Origin: an uncultured Pelagibacteraceae bacterium
Lineage (GTDB): Bacteria > Pseudomonadota > Alphaproteobacteria > Pelagibacterales > Pelagibacteraceae
Direction of reading: 5' to 3'
DNA: 64,000 bases
Assembly: GCA_902595635.1 (NCBI GenBank)
Contig: CACJQT010000002.1
Span: forward strand, 62,001-126,000
The notes under the pieces were generated by a model. That model was not told the origin of the DNA, searched no databases, and worked only from the letters and a program-made list of their open reading frames with translations. Shown in pieces: positions 9,253 to 17,475 of the stretch (position 1 is its first letter; each line of letters opens with the position of its first letter). A program made the position numbers and the translations under genes.

Positions 9253-9380
9253 ATTCTTGGTTTTTTAAGAGGTATTAATACCTTTTTTTCTCCGATTTTT
9301 TCTGAATTTTTTGAAATTACAGGTGCAGTTATAATTATAGACCAATAAATCATCAAACCAAAAAGAACTGTTAATTTCAT
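9249..9380 (-). CDS. Tiny single-pass membrane protein, unknown function
   Basis: A 43-residue reading frame (MKLTVLFGLMIYWSIIITAP... ending KKPRI) starts with ATG at 9380 and stops with TAA at 9249-9251, overlapping the end of the dehydrogenase gene on the other strand by 4 bases. Residues 4-22 form one hydrophobic helix, followed by a short lysine-rich tail. It fills an otherwise empty 220-base gap. No recognised family. There is no clear ribosome-binding site, and a plus-strand terminator hairpin lies inside it, so its reality is uncertain. Confidence 0.4.
   Translation of the reverse strand: MKLTVLFGLMIYWSIIITAPVISKNSEKIGEKKVLIPLKKPRI
9267..9289 (+). terminator. Probable terminator after the dctPQM-NCS1-ADH operon
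   Basis: A hairpin with stem AAGAGGTA (9267-9274) and TACCTTTT (9279-9286), including one G-T pair, with a TTAA loop. The T-run 9283-9289 overlaps the 3' arm. It starts 15 bases after the dehydrogenase stop. The core is a 14-base perfect palindrome at 9270-9283. Confidence 0.55.
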
Positions 9381-9475
9381 ATCATCTAAATAGAGAACAA
9401 TAATGAATTATGCATGTTTAAATAATGTCAAAATTTTGAATTTGAAAATTATTTTATCTTTTATATAGAGAGGAC

Positions 9476-10129
9476 ATGTTTAGATTTTTATTTAAATTAA
9501 TTTTAGTTACAGCGTTGTTTCAAACTACTTTGTATTCTGAGGAAGTAAAAGTATTTGAGTTTACAGAGAAAGAACTATCAGAATTGACAGTTAGAAAAGT
9601 AAGAGGGGCAGATAATAAAACTGAATATTCTGTTGGCTCTGATGAAAATGGTAATTACCTTAAAGCTATTGCTGATAATGCTGCTTCTGGCCTAGGTAAG
9701 GAGATTAAAATTGATCTAAATAAAACACCTTTCATAAATATTACTTGGAAAATTGAGAAAGACATACCAGGGATAGATGAGACAGCTAAAAAGGGTCATG
9801 ACTTTGCAGGAAGAGTATTCGTCATTAAAAAAACTGGAGCAACACCTTTATCCAATAGAGCAATAAATTATGTTTTTTCAAGCAATCAAGAAGTTGGAAG
9901 CAACTTTCCAAGCCCATATACTAAAAAGTCCATAGATAATGTACTTGCTACTACCAAAACAAATTTAAATGAATGGGTAACTGTCAAAGCAAACGTTAAA
10001 GAAGATTTCAAGAAATTCCATAATTTAGATGTTAATGAGCTAGATGGTATAGCGATCATGTCAGATACAGATAATTCAAAGAAAAAATCAATTACTTACT
10101 ATCAAAATATCTATTTTTCTTCTCAATAA
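9476..10129 (+). CDS. DUF3047 family secreted protein
   Basis: A 217-aa protein with a signal peptide at about residues 1-20 (ending LYSEE). The body matches DUF3047: the DFAGRVFVI segment, SNRAINYVFSS, a GSNFPSPYTK segment, NEWVTVKANVKEDFKKF and the C-terminal DGIAIMSDTDNSKKKSITYYQNIYF. The fold is probably a periplasmic beta-sandwich; no biochemical role is established that I know of. A good ribosome-binding site (GAGAGG) precedes the ATG. It is followed 19 bases later by a thioesterase gene; a functional link is not evident. Confidence 0.82.
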   Translation: MFRFLFKLILVTALFQTTLYSEEVKVFEFTEKELSELTVRKVRGADNKTEYSVGSDENGNYLKAIADNAASGLGKEIKIDLNKTPFINITWKIEKDIPGIDETAKKGHDFAGRVFVIKKTGATPLSNRAINYVFSSNQEVGSNFPSPYTKKSIDNVLATTKTNLNEWVTVKANVKEDFKKFHNLDVNELDGIAIMSDTDNSKKKSITYYQNIYFSSQ

Positions 10130-10148
10130 ATTTTATTAATATCAATTG

Positions 10149-10541
10149 ATGAAAGTATTTAAGTATAATTTAAAAGTATACTATGAGGATACTGATTTTG
10201 GTGGAATAGTTTACCACGCAAATTATTTAAAGTACTTTGAAAGAGCAAGATCTGAGCTTATTTATTCCTTGGGATATTCGAATAAAAAGTTATTAGATAA
10301 ACATAATGTTTTAATAGCAGTAAAAACTTGCAACGTAGATTTTAAAAAACCGGCAAAATTTGAGGATAAAATTACCGTTTTCACAAAAATAAAATCTAAT
10401 ACTTTGACTACAATTACAATGTCACAAGTAATTAAAAGAAAATCAGATACTTTATGTGATGCAGAGATTAAATTAGTATCTCTAAATAAGTTGGGAAAAC
10501 CAGTAAAACTTCCAGTAGCACTTATTAACAAATTAAACTAG
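10149..10541 (+). CDS. ybgC: YbgC/4-hydroxybenzoyl-CoA thioesterase family acyl-CoA thioesterase
   Basis: A 130-aa hot-dog fold thioesterase. Residues 11-32 (YYEDTDFGGIVYHANYLKYF and onward) are the YbgC signature with catalytic D16. YbgC-type enzymes hydrolyse short- or long-chain acyl-CoA and are usually linked to the tol-pal genes, which are absent from this window. I chose the ATG at 10149; a TTG three bases upstream (10146) would add one residue. It converges with the uracil-DNA glycosylase gene and overlaps its end by nine bases. Confidence 0.82.
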   Translation: MKVFKYNLKVYYEDTDFGGIVYHANYLKYFERARSELIYSLGYSNKKLLDKHNVLIAVKTCNVDFKKPAKFEDKITVFTKIKSNTLTTITMSQVIKRKSDTLCDAEIKLVSLNKLGKPVKLPVALINKLN

Positions 10542-11240
10542 TTCTTTTACTTTTTTAAATAGTTTAGTCATTTGTTTTTCATTTATTCGTCCAGTATTTA
10601 CATTTCTTGGACTTGGATGATAACACCCCATTAACAACACATTGTTAGGTAATTTAAAATATGTTCCATGACTAAATTTTACTCTCTCAGTGTAATCAAA
10701 ATTTTCTCTATAAAATTTTACACAAGTATCAAACGCAATTTTCCCTAAAGCCACAATAATTTTTAGATTTTTAAGTATTTCAAATTCAGATTTAAAATAA
10801 CCAAAGCAATTTTTTAACTCTTCATTTAATGGTTTATCTCCTGGAGGAACGCACTTTAGAGCTGGTGTTATAAAGGTATTTTTTATTTTTAATCCATCAT
10901 TTATATGATCTGAATTACTTTGATTGGCAATTTTTACATTGTGTAAACATTTATATAAAAAATCTGAGGATTTATCGCCTGTAAATACTCTGCCTGTTCT
11001 TGTTCCACCATGAGCAGCTGGTGCTAGACCAACAATCATTATTTTTCCATTTATATCTCCAAAACCTGTAACTGGTTTTCCCCAATAAGTTTGGTCCATA
11101 TATTGTTTTCTTTTTTCCGTAGATATTTTTTTTCTAAACCTCACAAGTCTAGGGCATTTATTACATTTAATTATTGTTTTTTTTAATTTTTCAAATTTAA
11201 CGGTCATTAAGTTTAGAGAAGCTTCTTTTTGTGTGTCCAT
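10533..11240 (-). CDS. Uracil-DNA glycosylase, family 5 (UDGb type)
   Basis: A 235-aa DNA repair enzyme. Four cysteines, C26, C29, C130 and C145, are spaced to bind the 4Fe-4S cluster of family 4/5 glycosylases. Active-site motifs are GLAPAAHGGTRTGR at 71-84, characteristic of family 5, which lacks the usual catalytic Asp/Asn at that place, and HPSPRNVNTGR at 208-218. It removes uracil and other deaminated bases from DNA. The longest start (11240) overlaps the end of glpD by 28 bases; a second ATG at 11207 (Met12) lies just past the glpD stop and may be the true start. Confidence 0.88.
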   Translation of the reverse strand: MDTQKEASLNLMTVKFEKLKKTIIKCNKCPRLVRFRKKISTEKRKQYMDQTYWGKPVTGFGDINGKIMIVGLAPAAHGGTRTGRVFTGDKSSDFLYKCLHNVKIANQSNSDHINDGLKIKNTFITPALKCVPPGDKPLNEELKNCFGYFKSEFEILKNLKIIVALGKIAFDTCVKFYRENFDYTERVKFSHGTYFKLPNNVLLMGCYHPSPRNVNTGRINEKQMTKLFKKVKELV

Positions 11241-12364
11241 GGACCTTTTTTTGTTTTAGGTAAAAACTTTCTAAGGTCAAAAAGGACTTTTTCAGACAAT
11301 TTTCTGTAGGTGGTTAGTTTTCCTCCATATATATTCAATAAAGGTAATTTTTTTATAATTTTTAAATCAAAAACATAATCTCTTGTGACTTTTGAAGCTG
11401 TATTAAAATCTTCAATTAGAGGTCTTATCCCTGAATAAGTATCTACAATGTCCTTTGTTCTGATTTGTTTTTTTAAGTAATTATTTACTGAACGAATTAA
11501 ATATGTAATTTCTTTTTTTGATATTCCTTTATTTTCTGGTGATTTAACCTCAACTTCTGTAGTTCCAATTAAAGAAAACTTCCCTTTATAAGGTATCACA
11601 AATATTATTCTTTTATCAGTATTTTGAAATGTGAATGCAACATTTTCTTTGTACAATTTTTTTGTAATAATATGACTTCCTTTAACTAATCTTATTTTTT
11701 TCTTAGATTTAATTTTTATATTTTTATTTAAGGTTTCGTTTATCCATGGTCCAGATGCATTAATTAAAATTTTTGATTTTACTTTTTCACCTTTTTCAAG
11801 ACTAATAATCCATTCATTGCCAATAATTTCAGCTTTTTTAACTTTGTTATATTCTAGTATTTTAGCTTTATTTCTTTTTGCATCTTTAGCATTTAGTTTC
11901 GTTAATTTTTTATCGTCAATTTGTATGTCAAAATATTGAAAACCAGTTTTGTATTTTTGCTTAAGAATATTTGAAAATTTTTTTGTAAGATCAAACGTTT
12001 TTGATTTTGGTATATTGCTTTTGCCACCTAAATTATCATACAAAAATAAACCAATTTTAATTAACCAGGCTGGTCGAATTTTATCTGCATAAGGAATTAT
12101 AAAAGGAATCGGTTTGGAAATATGTCTGGCAATTTTATAAACTATTTCTCTTTCTTTCAGAGATTCTCTAACTAGTTTGAATTCATAATTTTCTAAATAA
12201 CGAAGACCACCATGTACTAATTTCGTCGACCAAGATGAGGTTGCTCCTCCAATCTCACCTTTGTCAGCTAAACAAACTGATAAACCTCTACCCGCAGCAT
12301 CTCTTGCAATACCTGCACCGTTTATACCGCCACCTATTATGAATAAATCAAATTTTTTAGACAT
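11213..12364 (-). CDS. glpD: Glycerol-3-phosphate dehydrogenase (FAD), lacking the C-terminal domain
   Basis: It oxidises sn-glycerol-3-phosphate to dihydroxyacetone phosphate at the inner membrane and passes electrons to quinone. The FAD-binding GGGINGAG lies at 11-18, WSTKLVHGGLRYLENYEFKLV at about 45-65, and the terminal flavin motif GGKLTTYR at 347-354. The protein stops at residue 383, shortly after that motif, where E. coli GlpD (about 500 aa) continues with a helical DAO_C domain. The next downstream bases encode an unrelated glycosylase, so this is a clean loss and not a visible frameshift. It is divergent from the ugp genes that supply its substrate. Confidence 0.9.
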   Translation of the reverse strand: MSKKFDLFIIGGGINGAGIARDAAGRGLSVCLADKGEIGGATSSWSTKLVHGGLRYLENYEFKLVRESLKEREIVYKIARHISKPIPFIIPYADKIRPAWLIKIGLFLYDNLGGKSNIPKSKTFDLTKKFSNILKQKYKTGFQYFDIQIDDKKLTKLNAKDAKRNKAKILEYNKVKKAEIIGNEWIISLEKGEKVKSKILINASGPWINETLNKNIKIKSKKKIRLVKGSHIITKKLYKENVAFTFQNTDKRIIFVIPYKGKFSLIGTTEVEVKSPENKGISKKEITYLIRSVNNYLKKQIRTKDIVDTYSGIRPLIEDFNTASKVTRDYVFDLKIIKKLPLLNIYGGKLTTYRKLSEKVLFDLRKFLPKTKKGPWTHKKKLL

Positions 12365-12504
12365 TTAAATTATGATTTGTTTTAAAATATACAACCTCTT
12401 TTAGAAATTTAAAATTTTTAAATGCAATTATTTACAATTTCATAATATCTTAACATTAATAAATTATTAATAAAAAATAAAATAAACTTAACAGAAGGAT
12501 AAAT
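12365..12504. promoter_or_regulatory. Divergent glpD-ugpB intergenic region with inverted repeat
   Basis: These 140 very AT-rich bases must carry the promoters for glpD (minus) and ugpB (plus). A perfect 17-base inverted repeat, ATTAATAA-A-TTATTAAT (12455-12471), lies 33 bases before the ugpB start and could be an operator, though such repeats arise easily in AT-rich DNA. AGAAGGA just before the ATG is a good ribosome-binding site. I cannot assign promoter boxes firmly. Confidence 0.4.
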
Positions 12505-13812
12505 ATGAAAAAAATACTTAGTGTTTTAACAATTCTATTTACTTTCTCTTTTACATCACACAGTTATTCAAAAACAGAAATTCATTGGTGGTACGGAAAC
12601 AGTGGTTTTCTTGGTGATGTAATTATTGAAATTGCAAATAGATTTAACGCTTCACAAGATCAATATACGGTCATTCCTACAGGAAAAGGAAGTTATGAAG
12701 ATAACATGGCGGCAACTATTGCTGCATTTAGAGCAGGCGACCAACCACACTATTCACAGGTTTATGATGCTGGTGCTGCAATCATGGTAGCTCAAGTAAA
12801 AAATGGTGTTGTTATCGGTTTTGAAGAAATGGCTAAGAAATATGGCATTGATGTAGATGCTGACAACTATATTCCAGGCATTAAAAATTTCTATGCCGAC
12901 TCTGATGGAAAAATGATTGGTGTACCTTTCAATAGTTCAACTTGTTTGATGTATGCAAACATGGACATTTTGAAAGAGGTTGGAATTGAATCTGTGCCAA
13001 AAACTTATGAAGAATTTGAGGCCATGGCTCCAAAAATCAAAGCTGCTGGATACATTCCTTTAGTTCAAAGTCATAGTCCATGGATTTGGACTGAAAATTT
13101 CTTTTCTAGACATAATTTATTAATGTTAGATGGAAATAATGGTTACGATGCTGTTCCTACAAAAACTTTATTCGCTGAAACTGATGCATTTGTCTATCAT
13201 TGGAAGAAAGTTAAAGAATGGTATGATAAAGGTTTATATGGCTATAAAGGAAGAGCGTGGGGAGACAATCAAGCACCATTTATAGCAGGTGAAGCTGCAT
13301 TTTGGTTTGGTTCTGCTGCATCATTTGGTGGAATGAAAGGTGTTGTTCCAAACTTTACAGTTAATCATATTCCTTACTGGGATTCAGTAACCAAAGGAAA
13401 AGAGTATCCAACTTTTATAGGTGGTGCTGCTAACTGGATCTTAAATGGTCATACCGAGGAAGAGTACAAAGGACTTGCTAAATTTATAGAATTTATGGGT
13501 TCTCCAGAAATGGATCTGTATTATCACAATATGACTGGTTACTCTGCAGTGACTAAAGGTGGTATAGAGTTAGCTGAAACTATAAATTTCTATAGAGCTT
13601 CTCCATATCATAAAGCAGTTGGTGAACAATTAAGCTTAGAAGGTTCAACTATTCCTGGTGGATATAGAGCTGGTAACTGGCCCCAAATTCGTGAAGTAAT
13701 TTACGAAAATATTGAGCCAATGTTAAACGGCAAAATATCAATCGAAAAAGGATTGCAGAATATGGACAAAGGTGCAGCTAAATTGTTAAAGCAATTTGCT
13801 AAAACTTTGTAA
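12505..13812 (+). CDS. ugpB: ABC transporter sn-glycerol-3-phosphate-binding protein
   Basis: A 435-aa periplasmic binding protein with a signal peptide to about residue 22. The mature protein aligns by eye with E. coli UgpB along its length: HWWYGNSGFLGDV near the start, NRFNASQDQYTVIPTGKGSYE, AAFRAGDQPH, VPFNSSTCLMYAN, IGGAANWILNG and the C-terminal GYRAGNWPQIREVI. UgpB captures G3P and glycerophosphodiesters such as glycerophosphocholine. A strong ribosome-binding site and a terminator right after the gene suggest high expression relative to the permease genes. Confidence 0.92.
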   Translation: MKKILSVLTILFTFSFTSHSYSKTEIHWWYGNSGFLGDVIIEIANRFNASQDQYTVIPTGKGSYEDNMAATIAAFRAGDQPHYSQVYDAGAAIMVAQVKNGVVIGFEEMAKKYGIDVDADNYIPGIKNFYADSDGKMIGVPFNSSTCLMYANMDILKEVGIESVPKTYEEFEAMAPKIKAAGYIPLVQSHSPWIWTENFFSRHNLLMLDGNNGYDAVPTKTLFAETDAFVYHWKKVKEWYDKGLYGYKGRAWGDNQAPFIAGEAAFWFGSAASFGGMKGVVPNFTVNHIPYWDSVTKGKEYPTFIGGAANWILNGHTEEEYKGLAKFIEFMGSPEMDLYYHNMTGYSAVTKGGIELAETINFYRASPYHKAVGEQLSLEGSTIPGGYRAGNWPQIREVIYENIEPMLNGKISIEKGLQNMDKGAAKLLKQFAKTL

Positions 13813-13826
13813 GAATAATTAAAACA

Positions 13827-13864
13827 ATAAGGAGGGTATTAATTTACCCTCCTTATTTATTTTT
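13827..13864 (+). terminator. Intrinsic terminator/attenuator between ugpB and ugpA
   Basis: A perfect 12-bp stem: ATAAGGAGGGTA (13827-13838) pairs with TACCCTCCTTAT (13845-13856) around a TTAATT loop, followed by a T-rich tract to 13864. It lies 14 bases after the ugpB stop, and the tract ends eight bases before the ugpA start, so it would reduce but need not abolish read-through into the permease genes. Confidence 0.85.
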
Positions 13865-13872
13865 ACAAAAGT

Positions 13873-14751
13873 ATGAAAAAAGTCCAATTCAAATCTAGCT
13901 ATTCACAATATCTTTTCTTAGCTCCGCAGCTAGGTATATTGTTAATTTTTTTATATTGGCCAATCATACAAACCTTTAGAGATGCATTTACAATGCAAGA
14001 TGCTTTTGGATTTGGATCGAAGTTTGTATGGTTTGACAATTTTTTATTTATTTTTGATGATCCAGCTTATTTCATAGCTTTCAAATTTACTATTATTTAT
14101 AGTTTTGTTATTACGTTAATTACAGGCTCAATTGGATTATTACTTGCCGTTCAGGCTAATAATGTAATGCATGGTAAAAGCACTTACAAAACACTTTTAA
14201 TTTGGCCTTATGCAATTGCGCCTGCGGTAGTCGGTGTAATGGCAAATTATTTTTTTAGTGAAAGATTTGGTCTTCTTTATCATTTATTTCACGAACTGTG
14301 GGGATTTAATTGGTACGAAAGTGTGTTCGACTCTTATATTTACGTAATCATAGCTGGTTCTTGGAAGCAAATCAGTGCTAATTTTATTTTCTTCTTGGCT
14401 GGACTTCAAGCTATACAAAAATCTGTAATTGAAGCATCAATGATTGACTGTAAAAATAGTCTTAGAAGATTTTGGACAATTACATTCCCATTATTAATGC
14501 CAACTACATTCTTTTTAATAATTATTAATATAACGTATGCTTTCTTTGATACATTTGGAATTATTGATACCACAACAATAGGTGCTCCTTCCGGTGAAAC
14601 AAGAACTCTAGTTTATAAAGCTTACATGGATGGATTTAGAGGACTGGATTTAGGAAGTGCAGGAGCTCAATCAATAATGATGATGTTGATTGTATTAGTA
14701 ATTACGATTTTTCAATTTAGATATATCGAAGGGAAAATACATTATAATTAA
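13873..14751 (+). CDS. ugpA: ABC transporter permease for sn-glycerol-3-phosphate
   Basis: A 292-aa inner-membrane permease with six predicted helices, the usual UgpA/MalF-like size. The N-terminal LFLAPQLGILLIFLYWPI segment matches UgpA. The cytoplasmic EAA loop, which docks on the ATPase, reads EASMIDCKNSLRRFWTITFP at about residues 190-210; the usually conserved glycine after Asp is cysteine here. It pairs with a UgpE subunit to form the translocation channel. The stop overlaps the next permease start by one base. Confidence 0.9.
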   Translation: MKKVQFKSSYSQYLFLAPQLGILLIFLYWPIIQTFRDAFTMQDAFGFGSKFVWFDNFLFIFDDPAYFIAFKFTIIYSFVITLITGSIGLLLAVQANNVMHGKSTYKTLLIWPYAIAPAVVGVMANYFFSERFGLLYHLFHELWGFNWYESVFDSYIYVIIAGSWKQISANFIFFLAGLQAIQKSVIEASMIDCKNSLRRFWTITFPLLMPTTFFLIIINITYAFFDTFGIIDTTTIGAPSGETRTLVYKAYMDGFRGLDLGSAGAQSIMMMLIVLVITIFQFRYIEGKIHYN

Positions 14752-15572
14752 TGACTAGATTTATCACATCAAGTTTTTCACATTTAATTTTACTCATTGG
14801 AATACTAATCATGGTAGTTCCTGTATGGATGATTTTTGCTAGCTCGACGCACACGAGTTCAATGATTAATATGAATGGTCTCCAAATGTTTTTAGGAGAT
14901 AGCTTTTATGAAAATTACTTACGAGTTTTATTATATCAGGGTGGTTTTTTTAAAGAGATAACAGCATTAAAAATGTTTTTTAATAGTTTTATCATGGCTA
15001 CAGGAGTTGCAATATTATCCGTTGTTACATCTTTAATGGCTGCTTACGCGTTGGTTTATTACAGAATAAAATATGCAACATTATTGTTTTGGATTATATT
15101 TATTACAATTTTAGTACCATTAGAGTTAAGAATTTTCCCTACTTATTCAGTAATGGCTGAGCTTAATCTAGTGAATTCTTACTTTGGATTAATAGTTCCT
15201 ATTTCAGCATCAGCTATAGCAACATTATTCTTTCGACAATTTTATAAAACCGTTCCAGATGAATTACTTGAATCCGCAAAACTTGATGGAGCAAATACCT
15301 GGAGATTTTTTGTTGATTTTTTAATTCCTTTGTCAAAAACAATGATTGTAGCGATGTTAATATTTATGTTTGTTTTTGGCTACAATCAGTATCTATGGCC
15401 ATTATTGGTAACAACTTCAGAACAATATTGGACAGTGGTTATGGGATTAAAAATGATGTCGGGTTCAATAGTTCATCGTTTTGCTTTCGTGATGATGTCT
15501 ATGGTGCCACCAATTTTAATTATAATTGTGTTGCAGAAATATTTTATTAAGGGGGTTTTTCAAGATAAATGA
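14751..15572 (+). CDS. ugpE: ABC transporter permease, UgpE type, copy 1
   Basis: A 273-aa permease with six helices. The EAA loop begins at residue 171 (ELLESAKLDGA, 171-181), a well-conserved motif for contact with the ATPase. It is co-linear, without gaps, with the next gene through the whole N-terminal half and EAA loop; in the block 171-236, 51 of 66 residues are identical by my count. It lacks about ten residues that the second copy has just before the last helix. The two genes overlap by an ATGA. Together with UgpA it would form the transporter, but a standard importer needs only one UgpE. Confidence 0.88.
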   Translation: MTRFITSSFSHLILLIGILIMVVPVWMIFASSTHTSSMINMNGLQMFLGDSFYENYLRVLLYQGGFFKEITALKMFFNSFIMATGVAILSVVTSLMAAYALVYYRIKYATLLFWIIFITILVPLELRIFPTYSVMAELNLVNSYFGLIVPISASAIATLFFRQFYKTVPDELLESAKLDGANTWRFFVDFLIPLSKTMIVAMLIFMFVFGYNQYLWPLLVTTSEQYWTVVMGLKMMSGSIVHRFAFVMMSMVPPILIIIVLQKYFIKGVFQDK

Positions 15573-16420
15573 AAATTAAACCACTTCAAATAATTGCTCA
15601 TATTATTTTAATACTAGGAGTCTTGTTAATGGTAGTTCCTATTTGGATATCTTTTGCAAGTTCTTCGCATGACTCTGTAACTATATTAACCGAAGGTATG
15701 AAGTTTCATATAGGTGATCAGCTAGCAAGAAACTATAACGAAGTTTTAAATGAAAAAGGTGGTTGGTCAGAAGAAGTGACTGCTGCAAAAATGTTTATTA
15801 ATAGTTTTATAATGGCATTAGGAATTGCAACACTTAAGGTAGTTATTTCAGCAATGTCAGCATATGCTTTGGTTTATTATAGATTTAAATTAGCTGTACC
15901 AATTTTTTGGTTAATCTTTATTACTCTACTTGTTCCTTTGGAGGTAAGGATTTTTCCAAGCTATAAAATTGTATCTGATTTAGGTTTAACAAATTCATAT
16001 ACAGGCCTTATCCTTCCATTAGTTGCTTCAGCTACAGCAACATTTTTCTTCAGACAATTTTATAAAACAATTCCAGATGAACTCTTGGAGTCAGCAAAAT
16101 TAGACGGAGCAAATGCTTGGAGTTTTTTCATAGATTTCTTGGTTCCATTATCTAAAACCATGATAGCAGCAATGTTTATCTTTATGTTTGTATATGGATA
16201 CAGCCAATATTTATGGCCACTAATAATGACAACTGCAGAAGAATACTGGACTGTTGTAATGGGAATGAAGATTATTTACACAGAAAGCTATGAAGGAGTT
16301 GCTCTGCCAAGAACTGCAGAAAGATTTGCGTATATCATTTTGTCAATGATCCCACCAGTTTTAGTGGTAGTATTTTTACAAAAATGGTTCATAAAAGGAT
16401 TAATTCAAACGGAGAAATAA
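15569..16420 (+). CDS. ugpE: ABC transporter permease, UgpE type, copy 2
   Basis: A 283-aa paralogue of the preceding gene, with the EAA loop ELLESAKLDGA at 171-181. Its C-terminal region (LPRTAERFAYIILSMIPP) keeps the extra residues found before the last helix in E. coli UgpE, so this copy is the closer match to the standard subunit. It may be the main partner of UgpA, with copy 1 giving an alternative or replacing UgpA in some complexes; that is inference. It is followed directly by the ATPase gene with no spacer. Confidence 0.9.
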   Translation: MKIKPLQIIAHIILILGVLLMVVPIWISFASSSHDSVTILTEGMKFHIGDQLARNYNEVLNEKGGWSEEVTAAKMFINSFIMALGIATLKVVISAMSAYALVYYRFKLAVPIFWLIFITLLVPLEVRIFPSYKIVSDLGLTNSYTGLILPLVASATATFFFRQFYKTIPDELLESAKLDGANAWSFFIDFLVPLSKTMIAAMFIFMFVYGYSQYLWPLIMTTAEEYWTVVMGMKIIYTESYEGVALPRTAERFAYIILSMIPPVLVVVFLQKWFIKGLIQTEK

Positions 16421-17473
16421 ATGAGCTTTTTAGATTTAAAAAATGTGACTAAGATTTACCCAAATGGAACTAAGGCTGTTCATGAAACTTCATTAAGTGT
16501 TGATGAAGGTGAGTTTATGGTTTTTGTAGGACCTAGTGGATGTGGAAAATCAACTTTATTAAGAATGGTTGCAGGCTTAGAGGATATTACAGAGGGTGAT
16601 ATTAATCTTGATGGAAAATTAATTAATGAGGTAGATCCGTCTGAAAGAGATGTAGCAATGGTGTTTCAGAACTATGCATTATACCCACATATGAATGTTT
16701 ATAATAACTTGGCTTATGGTCTAAAAAACAGAGGAATTGACAAAGAAACAATTGAGCAAAAAGTAAATGATGCAGCTAAGCTGCTACAAATTTCAGATTA
16801 TTTACAGAGAAAACCTTCAATGTTATCCGGAGGTCAAAGACAAAGAGTTGCAATGGGTAGAGCAATTGTTAGAAATCCTAAAATATTCTTATTTGATGAA
16901 CCTCTTTCAAACTTAGATGCAAAATTAAGAATTCAGATGAGACTTGAAATCAAAAAACTTCAGCAGAAAGTTGGAGTAACAAGCATATTTGTTACGCATG
17001 ATCAAGTAGAGGCCATGACACTTGCTGATAGATTAGCAGTTATTAACAATGGAATTATTGAACAGCTTGGAACTCCTATTGAGATATATGATAATCCAAA
17101 ATCATTATTTGTTGCTGGTTTTATTGGCTCACCTCAAATGAATTTTTTAGATGGTAATATAAAAAATAAAACATTATCTGCAGAAGGTTTTGAAATTAAA
17201 GATATTGATAGTGACTTTGAGGGAGAAGTAAAATTAGGAATAAGACCTGAACATTTAAGTCAAAGTGAAAATAGTTTAATTAATTTAAAAGTAGACTTAG
17301 TGGAACAACTTGGTTCGGATAATCTTGTTTATGGTCAATTAAAAGACAAAAAAGACTTTTGTTATAGGTGTCCGGGAAATCTAACTATTGAAAAAGGTGC
17401 TGATCTAAGTCTTAATATTGAGAACAATAAATATTATATTTTTGATAAAAGCACTGGCAAAAGAGTTAATTAA
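16421..17473 (+). CDS. ugpC: ABC transporter ATPase for sn-glycerol-3-phosphate
   Basis: A 350-aa MalK/UgpC-type ATPase. Walker A GPSGCGKST lies at 37-45, a Q-loop follows (MVFQNYALYPHM), the signature LSGGQRQRVAMGRA is at about 135-148, Walker B is IFLFDEPLSNLD, and the H-loop is VTHDQVEAMTLAD. The C-terminal third is the regulatory OB-type domain found in this subfamily. It energises the UgpA/UgpE channel. It starts directly after the second ugpE and is followed by the phosphodiesterase gene after two bases. Confidence 0.92.
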   Translation: MSFLDLKNVTKIYPNGTKAVHETSLSVDEGEFMVFVGPSGCGKSTLLRMVAGLEDITEGDINLDGKLINEVDPSERDVAMVFQNYALYPHMNVYNNLAYGLKNRGIDKETIEQKVNDAAKLLQISDYLQRKPSMLSGGQRQRVAMGRAIVRNPKIFLFDEPLSNLDAKLRIQMRLEIKKLQQKVGVTSIFVTHDQVEAMTLADRLAVINNGIIEQLGTPIEIYDNPKSLFVAGFIGSPQMNFLDGNIKNKTLSAEGFEIKDIDSDFEGEVKLGIRPEHLSQSENSLINLKVDLVEQLGSDNLVYGQLKDKKDFCYRCPGNLTIEKGADLSLNIENNKYYIFDKSTGKRVN

Positions 17474-17475
17474 TT

